In this document: positions 53,274 through 61,361 of the stretch, piece by piece | How the letters are laid out: every line of letters begins with the position of its first letter | Position numbering within the stretch: the stretch's first letter is position 1 | Source: Candidatus Latescibacterota bacterium | Lineage (GTDB): Bacteria; Latescibacterota; UBA2968; UBA8231 | DNA: 64,000 nt | NCBI GenBank assembly: GCA_022820485.1 | Contig: JAJEFJ010000104.1 | Span: 232,213 to 296,212 of the forward strand | Direction: 5' to 3' | Notes under the pieces: generated by a model | Database searches by the model: none | What the model was told of the DNA's origin: nothing | Seen by the model: only the letters and a program-made list of their open reading frames with translations | Position numbers and translations under genes: made by a program

Positions 53274-53698
53274 TTATACCAGACGCCAACCTGCTGCTAT
53301 ACGCCTATGACGAAGCGAGTCCCTTCCACGCACGCGCGAAATGCTGGTTGAGCGAATGCCTCTCCGGGCCCGAGCCGGTCGGGCTCGTAGCCGTGGTGCT
53401 TTTCGCCTTCATACGAGTCGGCACCAGTCCCAAGGTATTCGAGACCCCTTTCACCATTGCCGAAGCCACTGGCCGCGTCAAGGGATGGCTCGATGCTTCA
53501 CCGACCGAACTCCTATCGGTAACTCGCGCCGATGTCGATCAGGCACTGACTTGGCTGAACGAAGCGGGCTCCGGCGGAAATCTCACTACGGATGCCCAGA
53601 TTGCCGCCGTGGCAAAGAGATGCCGCGCCCAAGTACACACCGCGGATACCGATTTTTCGCGCTTCCCTGGCGTCCGATGGAAGAATCCCATTCTCTGA
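53270..53698 (+). CDS. vapC: VapC-like PIN-domain RNase toxin
   Basis: A 142-aa PIN RNase. Acidic metal ligands appear in MIIPDANLLLYAYDEASPFH (Asp 5), AVVLFAFIRVGTSP, LTTDAQIAAVAKRC and HTADTDFSRFPGVRW. Such toxins cleave tRNA or rRNA. The ATG overlaps the vapB stop (ATGA). The 118 bases following it hold no gene. Confidence 0.88.
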   Translation: MIIPDANLLLYAYDEASPFHARAKCWLSECLSGPEPVGLVAVVLFAFIRVGTSPKVFETPFTIAEATGRVKGWLDASPTELLSVTRADVDQALTWLNEAGSGGNLTTDAQIAAVAKRCRAQVHTADTDFSRFPGVRWKNPIL

Positions 53699-53816
53699 CA
53701 ATCAGCTTGGCACCATCGACGGCCGCAACTCGGTTGATGCACATGAGGTAATAATAGCGCAAATAGCGCATTTACTTCCCCATTGGCATTCCCTTTTCCC
53801 ACACTTATTTCCGCGC

Positions 53817-54680
53817 ATGTCCGACGGCGAATTCATCCGGCCCTTTCCCGCCCTCACCCCCGCCCAACGCTATCACCTCGAAGTCTATGGCTATGTGGTC
53901 GTTGAAAACGCGATCGAGCAAGACCTGACCGAGCGCCTGCTGGAGGCCATGCTCCGGCTCAAACGCGACCTCCTGTCCGCCCCAGACCCGGCTAAAGCCC
54001 GCGTCCGCAACTGCCGTCTCTCCTCCTATCGGCCTCACTACCTGCACTTTGCCCACATCCTCGAAGCCGATCCCGCGATCTTCGAATACCTAACTCATCC
54101 GCGCTTGGTCGGCATGGCCGAGGAACTTGTCGGCGGCAGCGTGCGCCTCGAAGAATCCGAGGCCGCCGTCAACGAGCGCGACCCGGAAATTGACCTAGCT
54201 GCCGAGCCGCGCTACGGCTTCCACACCGGCACCACCCCAGACGTGGGCACGTACGTCGAAAACGGCCTCTTCCACTGCACCTTTGTCAAAACCCTGACCA
54301 ACCTCACGGAGCTAGGGCCGGACGACGGCGGCACCGTGGTCATCGCCGGCAGCCACAAGGTCAAATGCGACCGCGAGACCATCATCGCGGCGGCCTACGA
54401 GGACCCCGCGCTGATCCACCAAGTGGTCGCGCCCGCCGGATCAACCCTGCTCTTTGGCGAGGCCCTGATCCACGCCACCGGCCAGATCCGTTCCGACCGC
54501 GAGCGCGTCATCGTCATCGGCGGCTATACCCCGCCGATGTTCCAAGCTTGGAACGGCCAAGAGCCGAGCGCTGAATTCATCGCCCAAACGCCCGAACCCC
54601 TCAAGCCGCTCATAGCCGGCAGCGACAAGTGGCACTGGCAGCAGCGCCGCCGCCGCCTCGACACGCCGGTCGCCCCGTGA
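53817..54680 (+). CDS. Phytanoyl-CoA dioxygenase-family protein with HxG site
   Basis: A 287-aa Fe(II)/2-oxoglutarate oxygenase fold: LTPAQRYHLEVYGYVVVENAI at the N-terminus, VVIAGSHK (GSH 178-180) and distal EALIHATGQIRSDRERVIV (H219, R230). At the place of the usual HxD motif it reads H136-T-G138 (YGFHTGTTPD), so the metal-binding carboxylate is missing, as in Fe/2OG halogenases. ATG 53817 is the start that fits the fold. The stop overlaps the GTG of the next gene, and it probably heads an operon with the D-glutamate-type pair. Confidence 0.8.
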   Translation: MSDGEFIRPFPALTPAQRYHLEVYGYVVVENAIEQDLTERLLEAMLRLKRDLLSAPDPAKARVRNCRLSSYRPHYLHFAHILEADPAIFEYLTHPRLVGMAEELVGGSVRLEESEAAVNERDPEIDLAAEPRYGFHTGTTPDVGTYVENGLFHCTFVKTLTNLTELGPDDGGTVVIAGSHKVKCDRETIIAAAYEDPALIHQVVAPAGSTLLFGEALIHATGQIRSDRERVIVIGGYTPPMFQAWNGQEPSAEFIAQTPEPLKPLIAGSDKWHWQQRRRRLDTPVAP

Positions 54681-55675
54681 TCCAGCTCGCGCCCCCATAC
54701 CTATTGTTCCTCGGCGACGCCGCCGACCAGCTAGCCGCCAAAACGGCCGTTGGCGTCGCCCAGTGGCGGCCCGAACAGTGCATTGGCCAGCTTCGCCTTC
54801 CCGACTGCCACGCCGACCTTGGGCTACCCGACCAAACCCTCGCCGAAGCGCACGCCGCTGGTGCCCGCACCCTCATCATCGGCGTCGCCAATCGCGGCGG
54901 CACCATCTCCGATCTCTGGCGCGAGACCTTCCTACAAGCCATTGACCTCGGCTACGATCTCGCCAGTGGTCTGCACACGCGCCTTGGCACCATCCCCGGC
55001 TTAGCCGACCGCGCCCGCACAAAGGGCACTCGCCTCGTAGATGCGCGCTTTTCCGACCGCGCTTTTCCCATTGCAACCGGCGTCAAACGCCCGGGCAAAC
55101 GCCTGCTCACCGTCGGCACCGACTGTTCGGTCGGCAAGATGTTCACCGCGCTGGCCATTGAGCGCGAGATGCAGGCGCGAGGCATGGCCTGCACCTTCCG
55201 CGCCACCGGCCAAACCGGCATCTTCATCGCCGGGACCGGCGTTGCCGTTGACGCCGTGGTGTCCGATTTCCTTGCTGGCTCCGTCGAGGTCCTGACCCCG
55301 GCCAACCACCCGGAGCACTGGGACCTAGTCGAAGGCCAAGGTTCGCTGTTCCACGCCTCCTATGCCGGCGTGTCGCTGGGTCTCATGCACGGAGCCCAGC
55401 CCGACGCGCTCGTCCTCTGCCACGATCCCAACCGCCCCCACATGCGCGGCCTACCCGAATACCAACTGCCCGCACTGCTCGACTGCATTCACCTCAACGA
55501 GCAGTGCGGCCGGCTGACCAATCCGGCTTGCCGCACCGTTGGCATTGCAGTCAACACCTCGCACTTGTCAGAAGACCGCGCCGCCGCACTGCTCGAAACC
55601 ATTGAACGCCAAGCTGGCCTGCCCGCAGTCGATCCGCTGCGCCAAGGAGCCGTGCGCTTGGTCGATGCCCTGTGA
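54677..55675 (+). CDS. DUF1611-family protein, DgcN-like
   Basis: A 332-aa member of DUF1611. The C-terminal P-loop-like segment is LLTVGTDCSVGKMFTALAIEREM, followed by FRATGQTGIFIAGTGVAVDAVVSDFLAG, EGQGSLFHASYAGVSLGLMHG and MRGLPEYQLPAL. A characterised homologue, DgcN of marine Pseudoalteromonas, N-acetylates D-glutamate and is paired with DgcA, an epimerase like the one encoded next. I infer the same role. The GTG start overlaps the upstream stop; the open frame upstream of it is inside the PhyH gene. Confidence 0.78.
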   Translation: MIQLAPPYLLFLGDAADQLAAKTAVGVAQWRPEQCIGQLRLPDCHADLGLPDQTLAEAHAAGARTLIIGVANRGGTISDLWRETFLQAIDLGYDLASGLHTRLGTIPGLADRARTKGTRLVDARFSDRAFPIATGVKRPGKRLLTVGTDCSVGKMFTALAIEREMQARGMACTFRATGQTGIFIAGTGVAVDAVVSDFLAGSVEVLTPANHPEHWDLVEGQGSLFHASYAGVSLGLMHGAQPDALVLCHDPNRPHMRGLPEYQLPALLDCIHLNEQCGRLTNPACRTVGIAVNTSHLSEDRAAALLETIERQAGLPAVDPLRQGAVRLVDAL

Positions 55676-56676
55676 CCCATTTCTCCGTCCGCAGCGAGAG
55701 CTTCCCTCTCGCCCAGGCCTTCACCATCTCGCGCGGAGCCAAAACCACCGCCGATGTCGTCGTCGTCGAGCTGAGCCGCGACGGCTGCGTTGGTCGCGGC
55801 GAGTGCGTTCCTTACCCCCGCTACAACGAAAGCGTGGCCGGAACCATAGATGCGCTAGAATCGCTGCGCCCACAGGTAGAAGCCGGCCTCGACGGCTCGA
55901 CTGAGCTCGCCGAAGTCCGAGCGGCATTGCAACGCGCTCTACCATCCGGCGCGGCTCGCAACGCCTTGGACTGCGCGCTGTGGGACTTAGAAGCTAAAAT
56001 CAGCGACCGCCCTGCCTATGAACTGGCCGGATTAGCAACACCGCATCCAATATCGACGGCCTACACCCTCTCGCTCGACGACCCAGAAACCATGGGCCAA
56101 GCCGCTGCCCAACACGCCGACCGCCCACTGCTCAAGATCAAACTCGCCGGTCACGACGACCTCGACCGCGTCGCCGCAATCCGCGCCAATGCCCCAGACT
56201 CAACCCTGATCGTCGATGCCAACGAAGGCTGGTCCGCCGACCAAGTCGAGCCGCTCTCAGCCGAACTAGCTCGCTTGGGCGTCGCACTTATCGAACAACC
56301 CCTACCCGCCGCCCAAGACGCCCTGCTCGCCGAGTTGGAACACCCGATCCCCTTCTGCGCCGACGAATCCTGCCACACTGCCGCCGATCTCGCGGAACTG
56401 GTCGCCCGCTACGAATGCGTCAACCTCAAGCTCGACAAGACCGGCGGCTTCAGCGAGGGTCTGCGCTTGGCCGCCGAGGCGCGTGCGTGCGGATTGGACC
56501 TGATGGTCGGCTGCATGATCGCCACCTCGCTGGCCATGGCACCGGCTGTCCTGCTGGCGCAACAAGCCCGTTTCGTCGATCTCGACGGCCCCCTGCTCCT
56601 GCAAAAAGATCGGGAACGCGGGCTGCGCTACGAAGGCAGCCTCCTCCATCCGCCCCATCCTCAACTCTGGGGATAG
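55672..56676 (+). CDS. Enolase-superfamily dipeptide epimerase, DgcA-like
   Basis: A 334-aa member of the dipeptide epimerase/muconate-lactonising group. The catalytic KxK is in LLKIKLAG, the metal ligands are in IVDANEGW, LIEQPLP and CADESCH, and the second base is the Lys in CVNLKLDKTGG. With DUF1611 upstream (4-base overlap) it is likely DgcA-like, acting on N-acetyl-D-glutamate; a cell-wall L-Ala-D/L-Glu epimerase is the alternative. GTG start. Bases 55901-55915, inside the gene, match an interspersed repeat core. Confidence 0.82.
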   Translation: MTHFSVRSESFPLAQAFTISRGAKTTADVVVVELSRDGCVGRGECVPYPRYNESVAGTIDALESLRPQVEAGLDGSTELAEVRAALQRALPSGAARNALDCALWDLEAKISDRPAYELAGLATPHPISTAYTLSLDDPETMGQAAAQHADRPLLKIKLAGHDDLDRVAAIRANAPDSTLIVDANEGWSADQVEPLSAELARLGVALIEQPLPAAQDALLAELEHPIPFCADESCHTAADLAELVARYECVNLKLDKTGGFSEGLRLAAEARACGLDLMVGCMIATSLAMAPAVLLAQQARFVDLDGPLLLQKDRERGLRYEGSLLHPPHPQLWG

Positions 56677-56708
56677 GAGACTCGCTGCAAATCATGTAGG
56701 ACTGCTAT

Positions 56709-57677
56709 ATGAGCAACGCACTTCTATTGTTTGCCCAAGGACTAGACGAGGCCGCGCTGCAACGCGCCGTCCCGCCGCCCATCCGACCAAAGCAGATCGA
56801 GCCGTTGGCATGGAATGGCGACGAGCTCTCGTTTGACTTGCCACCCGCAGCGCTAGCAGGTGCGCTAGAAATCCTGCCGTGCCTCTCAGTCGTCCACGAC
56901 GGCGCGTGGGGCTATCAGTTTGCGATAGAATGCGAGACCGAAGCTGGCCATCGCAGCCGGGCCGTCCTCGACCCAATCGGCTCGTTTGTCGGGGCCGAGG
57001 CGGGCGCGACAAACGAAGCGGTCACTGCGGAAATCGACCTCCTGCGCATCCATACCCCTTTGCAAGCGGCCACCCTACACCTACGCGTCCAAGGCATCGC
57101 CCCCACGGCCCCGGCCTTGCTCTCGGTCTCGGTGCGCCGCAAAGGCGCAGTGCCCTCTCCGACGCTCGCCAGCCGAGATACGGCTCTCGCCGTGCCGTCG
57201 CAAAGCCAGATGGTTCTGCGGCCCGAGTTGGCTTCCCACGTCTGCTCCCCGACCAGCGTCGCCATGCTGCTCGCGTACTACGGCCATAGCGCGGACATCT
57301 ACGACGTGATCGCTGAGGCTCGCCACCAGCCCAGTGGGCTATACGGCGTATGGCCGGCCAATATCCACGCGGCCGCTCGCTGGGGCTTCTTGGGCTATCT
57401 ATTGCACTTTCCCTCTTGGGAAGTGGCGCGTGCGCTGCTCGACGCGGGCTTTCCCATCGTTGCCTCCGTGCGCTACGAGGCAGGCGAGCTGAGTCGGGCG
57501 GCCATTGAGCGGACATCTGGGCACTTGCTCGTCGTGCGAGGTTGCGCGGGAGATACTGTACTGGTCAACGATCCAGCCGCGAACGACGAGGTCGCCCGGG
57601 CGTACGACCTAGCAGAATTCTGCAAAATCTGGTTAGAGCGCAGCGCCGTAGGCTACGTACTCTTTCCGCCACTGTAA
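56709..57677 (+). CDS. C39-family (papain-like) cysteine peptidase
   Basis: A 322-aa protein without a signal peptide. The N-terminal 150 residues look like a beta-rich accessory domain. The C-terminal peptidase_C39_2 domain shows Gln in VPSQSQMVLRPE, the catalytic Cys in HVCSPTSVAMLLAYYG, His in SGHLLVVRGCAGD and Asp in VNDPAAND. It follows the epimerase by 32 bases, so it could process peptides whose D-amino acids feed that pair, but this is inference. Confidence 0.82.
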   Translation: MSNALLLFAQGLDEAALQRAVPPPIRPKQIEPLAWNGDELSFDLPPAALAGALEILPCLSVVHDGAWGYQFAIECETEAGHRSRAVLDPIGSFVGAEAGATNEAVTAEIDLLRIHTPLQAATLHLRVQGIAPTAPALLSVSVRRKGAVPSPTLASRDTALAVPSQSQMVLRPELASHVCSPTSVAMLLAYYGHSADIYDVIAEARHQPSGLYGVWPANIHAAARWGFLGYLLHFPSWEVARALLDAGFPIVASVRYEAGELSRAAIERTSGHLLVVRGCAGDTVLVNDPAANDEVARAYDLAEFCKIWLERSAVGYVLFPPL

Positions 57678-57684
57678 CTGTACT

Positions 57685-58542
57685 ATGGATAAAGCGAACT
57701 TCACTTCCATCGTCTTCGGCGAAATCCTCTACGACTGCTTCCCCGACCGCACCTGCCTGGGAGGTGCTTCCCTGAATTTCGCTTGGAATCTGCGCCAGCT
57801 CGGCTTTCCCGTGGCCATGATCAGCGCCGTGGGGCGAGACGAACTGGGACAACAGGCGCGCGGCTTTCTCCAGCGCGCCGACATCGATCAACAATGGGTC
57901 GCTGACCGGCCCGAGCCTACGGGCACGGTCGATGTACTGCTCGACGATGGGCAACCCTCCTACACCATCCGCGCCGGCGTAGCTTGGGACTACATCGAAA
58001 CTAAGCCGGCTTTGGACCAGCCTCCCGACCTGATCTACTACGGCACGGCCGCGCAACGCAGCCCGGCCAATCGTCCGGGATTAGAACACTTGCTGGCCGC
58101 CAACCCCCGGCATCGGCTTTTCGACGTCAACCTGCGCAAGGACTGCTATACGCCAGAAACCGTGCTCTTTGGCCTCGAAGCGGCGACCATTGTCAAGCTC
58201 AACGACGAGGAATGGGAGGCCGTGCAGGACATTGCCGAGGTCGCCGCGCCCGCCGACCTGATCACCCGCTACGCGCTGGATTGCCTGGCGATTACCTTTG
58301 GCGGCGACGGCGCTCAGCTCCACATTCCGGAGGCTTCGTTCGCCGCACGGCCCGCGCCCGTACCTGTCGTCGATGCGGTCGGGGCTGGCGACGCCTTTAG
58401 CGGGGTTCTGGCCGCCAGCGCCCTGCTCGGCACCGATCCTCAACAGGCCCTGGACTTAGCGTGCGCCGCCGGTGCTAGCGCGGTGCAACACCCGGGTGCC
58501 CATTGTCCGCTGCCTGAATCCGTGAAGGCGGCGTTTGCTTAG
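57685..58542 (+). CDS. PfkB-family sugar kinase (fructokinase-like)
   Basis: A 285-aa kinase with the N-terminal signature GEILYDCFPDRTCLGGASLNFAWNLRQLGF and the C-terminal PfkB motif VVDAVGAGDAFSGVLAAS, where the catalytic Asp lies. Such kinases phosphorylate fructose or 2-keto-3-deoxygluconate; with the mannonate dehydratase-like gene downstream the second is attractive. It begins 8 bases after the peptidase gene. Confidence 0.85.
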   Translation: MDKANFTSIVFGEILYDCFPDRTCLGGASLNFAWNLRQLGFPVAMISAVGRDELGQQARGFLQRADIDQQWVADRPEPTGTVDVLLDDGQPSYTIRAGVAWDYIETKPALDQPPDLIYYGTAAQRSPANRPGLEHLLAANPRHRLFDVNLRKDCYTPETVLFGLEAATIVKLNDEEWEAVQDIAEVAAPADLITRYALDCLAITFGGDGAQLHIPEASFAARPAPVPVVDAVGAGDAFSGVLAASALLGTDPQQALDLACAAGASAVQHPGAHCPLPESVKAAFA

Positions 58543-58544
58543 AT

Positions 58545-58569
58545 GGGCGACCACAAGGGTCGCCCCTAC
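58545..58569. repeat. GTAGGGGCG palindromic repeat, copy 2
   Basis: GGGCGACC and GGTCGCCC around ACAAG, followed by CTAC, so the right half equals the family consensus and the left end is shortened. It lies three bases after the kinase stop. Confidence 0.7.
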
Positions 58570-58592
58570 ATATCATCGAAAGGCTTTTCTCC

Positions 58593-59537
58593 ATGCAGAC
58601 TCCCATCCCCCTGTGCGACCCTCACTTCCACCTCTGGGACCTAGCCGAGCGGCCCAACCCCAACCTCGGCGATGTCATGCCGGCGTACCGAGCCGCCGAC
58701 TACGCCCAAGACATGAGCGAACTGCCCCCTGAGTTGCAGCGAGTCAGCGGCGTCCACGTCGAAACCGTCGTCGGCCAAGTGCCTGACGGCATCCCCGTCG
58801 ATACCGTAGAAGAAACCCGCTGGGTGCGCGACCAACTCGAACCGAGCGCGGACGAACAGCCCTTTGGCATTGTCGCGTACGTGCATCTGGAGCGCGACAT
58901 CGCCGCGGCCGAGCGCACCATTGAACAACACCTAGCGGTCGCCGGAAACCGTCTGTGCGGCGTGCGCATGATCCTCAATCACCATCCCGACAATCCCGAC
59001 CTAACTTGGCCGCAAGTAGAAGACGGCGTCTTGCAGAGTAGCCGCTTCCGCGAGGGCTTGGCGCTTTTAGAACGCCACAACCTCGCCTTCGACCTTTCTT
59101 GCAATCCCCACCAAGTGGCCGATGCGGTCGCAGTGTTCCGCGATTTCCCCAACCTCCGCGTCGTCACCAACCACCTCGGTTTCCTCCACGACGGCGAGGA
59201 CCAGGCGCACGAGGACCTCTGGCGCGAAGGCATGGCTGCGCTAGCCACATTGCCCAACATCTATATGAAGCTGTCTATGGCGTGGTTTGCGCGGGACGCC
59301 TTCCACGAGGATGCAGCCAAAGAGGCCAAAATCGCCGCGGTCGTCCAAGAGTTAATCGAACGCTTTGGCTGTAGCCGCTGCATGTTTGCCAGCAACTATC
59401 CCGTCGATAAACTGCGGGGCATTAGCATCGGCTATCTCTACGCCAAATTCCTCGAATGGAGCGCCGAGTTTTCGGAGGACGAGCGCCGGGCGCTTTTCCA
59501 CGACTCGGCTCTAAGCGCCTATGGGCCGCTTTCGTAA
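58593..59537 (+). CDS. Amidohydrolase 2 family protein (fuconolactonase-like)
   Basis: A 314-aa TIM-barrel hydrolase. Metal ligands can be seen in PLCDPHFHLWDL at the N-terminus, RVVTNHLGFLH, and MFASNYPVDKLRG near the C-terminus. Close families are L-fuconolactonase, L-rhamnono-lactonase and 4-sulfomuconolactone hydrolase. With sugar genes on both sides a sugar lactonase is likely. Confidence 0.85.
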   Translation: MQTPIPLCDPHFHLWDLAERPNPNLGDVMPAYRAADYAQDMSELPPELQRVSGVHVETVVGQVPDGIPVDTVEETRWVRDQLEPSADEQPFGIVAYVHLERDIAAAERTIEQHLAVAGNRLCGVRMILNHHPDNPDLTWPQVEDGVLQSSRFREGLALLERHNLAFDLSCNPHQVADAVAVFRDFPNLRVVTNHLGFLHDGEDQAHEDLWREGMAALATLPNIYMKLSMAWFARDAFHEDAAKEAKIAAVVQELIERFGCSRCMFASNYPVDKLRGISIGYLYAKFLEWSAEFSEDERRALFHDSALSAYGPLS

Positions 59538-59543
59538 CATGCC

Positions 59544-60041
59544 ATGAGTACCGAGAAATTCGACTATACCCAATGGTGCGACAGCACGGGCGCGCCGCTT
59601 GCGAAAATGCCCGACCGGCTCGGCGCGGCGGCCAATGGATTCATCCGCGACAAGACCGGCAAAATCCTGCTGCAACAGCGCGCGGACAACGGCTTTTGGG
59701 GCATGCCCGGCGGCAATGTCGAACTCGGCGAATCCGTCGAACAGACCGTGGTGCGCGAAGTGTTTGAGGAAACGGGCTTGGAGGTGCGCGTCGAGCGGCT
59801 GATCGGGATTTACTCCGAGCCGGAGAGCTACCCGTTCATGCGCTATCCCGACGGCACCATCGTCCACTACGTCACCCACGTCTTTATCTGCGAACCCATC
59901 GCCGGTGCATTGCGGATCTCCTTAGAGAGTACAAACATCGGCTACTTTGCCGCTGATGCTCTGCCTGCACAGACCTTGCTCTCGCACCGCATCCGCATCG
60001 AAGACGCGCTGACCGGCTTAGTGTACCCATTTATTCGCTAA
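59544..60041 (+). CDS. Nudix hydrolase
   Basis: A 165-aa protein with a complete Nudix box, GGNVELGESVEQTVVREVFEETGL, where the G-x5-E-x7-REVxEExGL pattern is exact. The substrate is unknown; the extra N-terminal 25 residues and the SEPESYPFMRYPDG segment are seen in ADP-ribose and GDP-sugar-cleaving relatives. It lies 6 bases after the amidohydrolase gene. Confidence 0.88.
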   Translation: MSTEKFDYTQWCDSTGAPLAKMPDRLGAAANGFIRDKTGKILLQQRADNGFWGMPGGNVELGESVEQTVVREVFEETGLEVRVERLIGIYSEPESYPFMRYPDGTIVHYVTHVFICEPIAGALRISLESTNIGYFAADALPAQTLLSHRIRIEDALTGLVYPFIR

Positions 60042-60070
60042 TGTTGATCTCACCTTGCCCAACATAAGAT

Positions 60071-60110
60071 GATCCGCAGATGGACGCAGATGGACGCAGA
60101 TGGACGCAGA
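60071..60110. repeat. Tandem 10-bp repeat
   Basis: Three perfect copies of TGGACGCAGA (60081-60110) and one imperfect copy before them. It is in the 148-base gap before the mannonate dehydratase-like gene. Confidence 0.9.
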
Positions 60111-60189
60111 CTAGGATTCACAAGACGAATTTCAGATCGCTATATTTCTTTTTCGCTCGTCCCAACCTTCACCTAAGAAAAGGAACGAC

Positions 60190-61167
60190 ATGATCAAAAT
60201 TGCCGAAGTCCTGCCCGATCACCCCACGCCGCTGTGGCGGATGGTCAAGCAATGCGGCGTTGACCACGTGGTCGGCGGCTTTAATACTCCCGGTGATCCC
60301 GCCGACATTCACCCCGATCAACGGCCCTGGAGCTTCACCAACCTCGTGCGGATGAAAACCGCGTTTAACGACGGCGGCTTCTCCCTCGACGTCATCGAGG
60401 CCCGTCCGCCGCTCAACAAGGCCAAGCTCGGCCTCTCGGACCGCGACGAGGAGATCGAATACGCCTGCGAGCTGATTCGCAACATGGGCAAGGTCGGCAT
60501 TCCGGTCTGGTGCCCCGAGTGGATGCCCGTGCTCAACTGGACCCGCACCTCAATGGCGGCACCCGGACGCGGCGGCGCCATGGTCACCGGCTTTGACAAC
60601 GAGCTGATGAAAAATGCGCCCCTGACCGACGCTGGCGTCGTCACCGAAGAGCAGCTTTGGGACAACCTGAAGTACTTCCTCGAAAAGGTCGTGCCAGTCG
60701 CCGAGGAAGCCGGCGTCAAGCTCGCCATGCACCCCGACGACCCGCCGCTGTCGCCCCTACGCGGCATGGGGCGAATCATGCGCAGCGTTGAAAACTACCA
60801 AAAGCTCATCGACCTAGTGCCCAGCCCAGCCAACGGTATCTGTCTGTGCCAAGGCAACTTCACCCTGATGACCGACGACTTGCCCGGAGTCATCCGCCAC
60901 TTTGGCGACCGCATCTACTTCGTCCACTTCCGCGATGTGCGCGGCACGCCCGAAAAATTCGTCGAGACCTTCCACGACGAAGGCCCGACCGACATGCGCG
61001 CCTGCATGGAAGCCTACCGCGACATCGGCTTTGAGGGCGTCCTACGCCCCGACCACGTGCCAACGATGGAGGGCGACCGCAACGACCAGCCGGGCTATTC
61101 GTCAATCGGGCGCTTGTTTGCCATCGGCTATATCAAGGGGCTGCGCGAGGCCGTGTACGCGAGTTAA
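60190..61167 (+). CDS. Mannonate dehydratase-like enzyme
   Basis: A 325-aa UxuA-type TIM barrel that would dehydrate D-mannonate to 2-keto-3-deoxygluconate. Visible ligands are in KLAMHPDDPPLSPL, GICLCQGNFTLM, YFVHFRDVRGTPEKFVETFHDEGP and GVLRPDHVPTMEGD. The family's residues HPDDPP and DHVP are intact. AAAGGAACGAC precedes ATG. A KDG kinase might be the PfkB enzyme 2 kb upstream, though classical uxa genes are absent. Sugar-isomerase-like function remains possible. Confidence 0.85.
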   Translation: MIKIAEVLPDHPTPLWRMVKQCGVDHVVGGFNTPGDPADIHPDQRPWSFTNLVRMKTAFNDGGFSLDVIEARPPLNKAKLGLSDRDEEIEYACELIRNMGKVGIPVWCPEWMPVLNWTRTSMAAPGRGGAMVTGFDNELMKNAPLTDAGVVTEEQLWDNLKYFLEKVVPVAEEAGVKLAMHPDDPPLSPLRGMGRIMRSVENYQKLIDLVPSPANGICLCQGNFTLMTDDLPGVIRHFGDRIYFVHFRDVRGTPEKFVETFHDEGPTDMRACMEAYRDIGFEGVLRPDHVPTMEGDRNDQPGYSSIGRLFAIGYIKGLREAVYAS

Positions 61168-61177
61168 ATTCGTAAAG

Positions 61178-61318
61178 CCACTTCGACAAGCTCAGTGGCC
61201 GGGTACGGAACCTGTCGAAGTAGGCCACTGAGCTTGAATTCGGCGAGGCTTCGACGGTGAGCTCAGCCGAACCGCTCAGTCGAGGCGTCGAAGTGGCCGG
61301 TTCACAATCGGCTCCGGC
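61178..61318. repeat. Mosaic of interspersed palindromic repeats
   Basis: Two nested imperfect palindromes. First: ACTTCGAC (61180-61187) with GTCGAAGT (61214-61221), and CAAGCTCAGTGGCC (61187-61200) with GGCCACTGAGCTTG (61223-61236). Second: CTTCGACGGTGAGCTCAG ... GCGTCGAAGTGGCC up to about 61297. The arms resemble those at 27606-27656. There is no gene in the 190 bases. Confidence 0.75.
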
Positions 61319-61361
61319 GAAGGCAGGGAATGCGTAACGTCATTCATTAAGCAGGTAGGCG

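Noticed and set aside
60071..60110. CRISPR-like array
   Set aside because: The unit is only 10 bp and directly repeated without spacers, and no cas gene is present.
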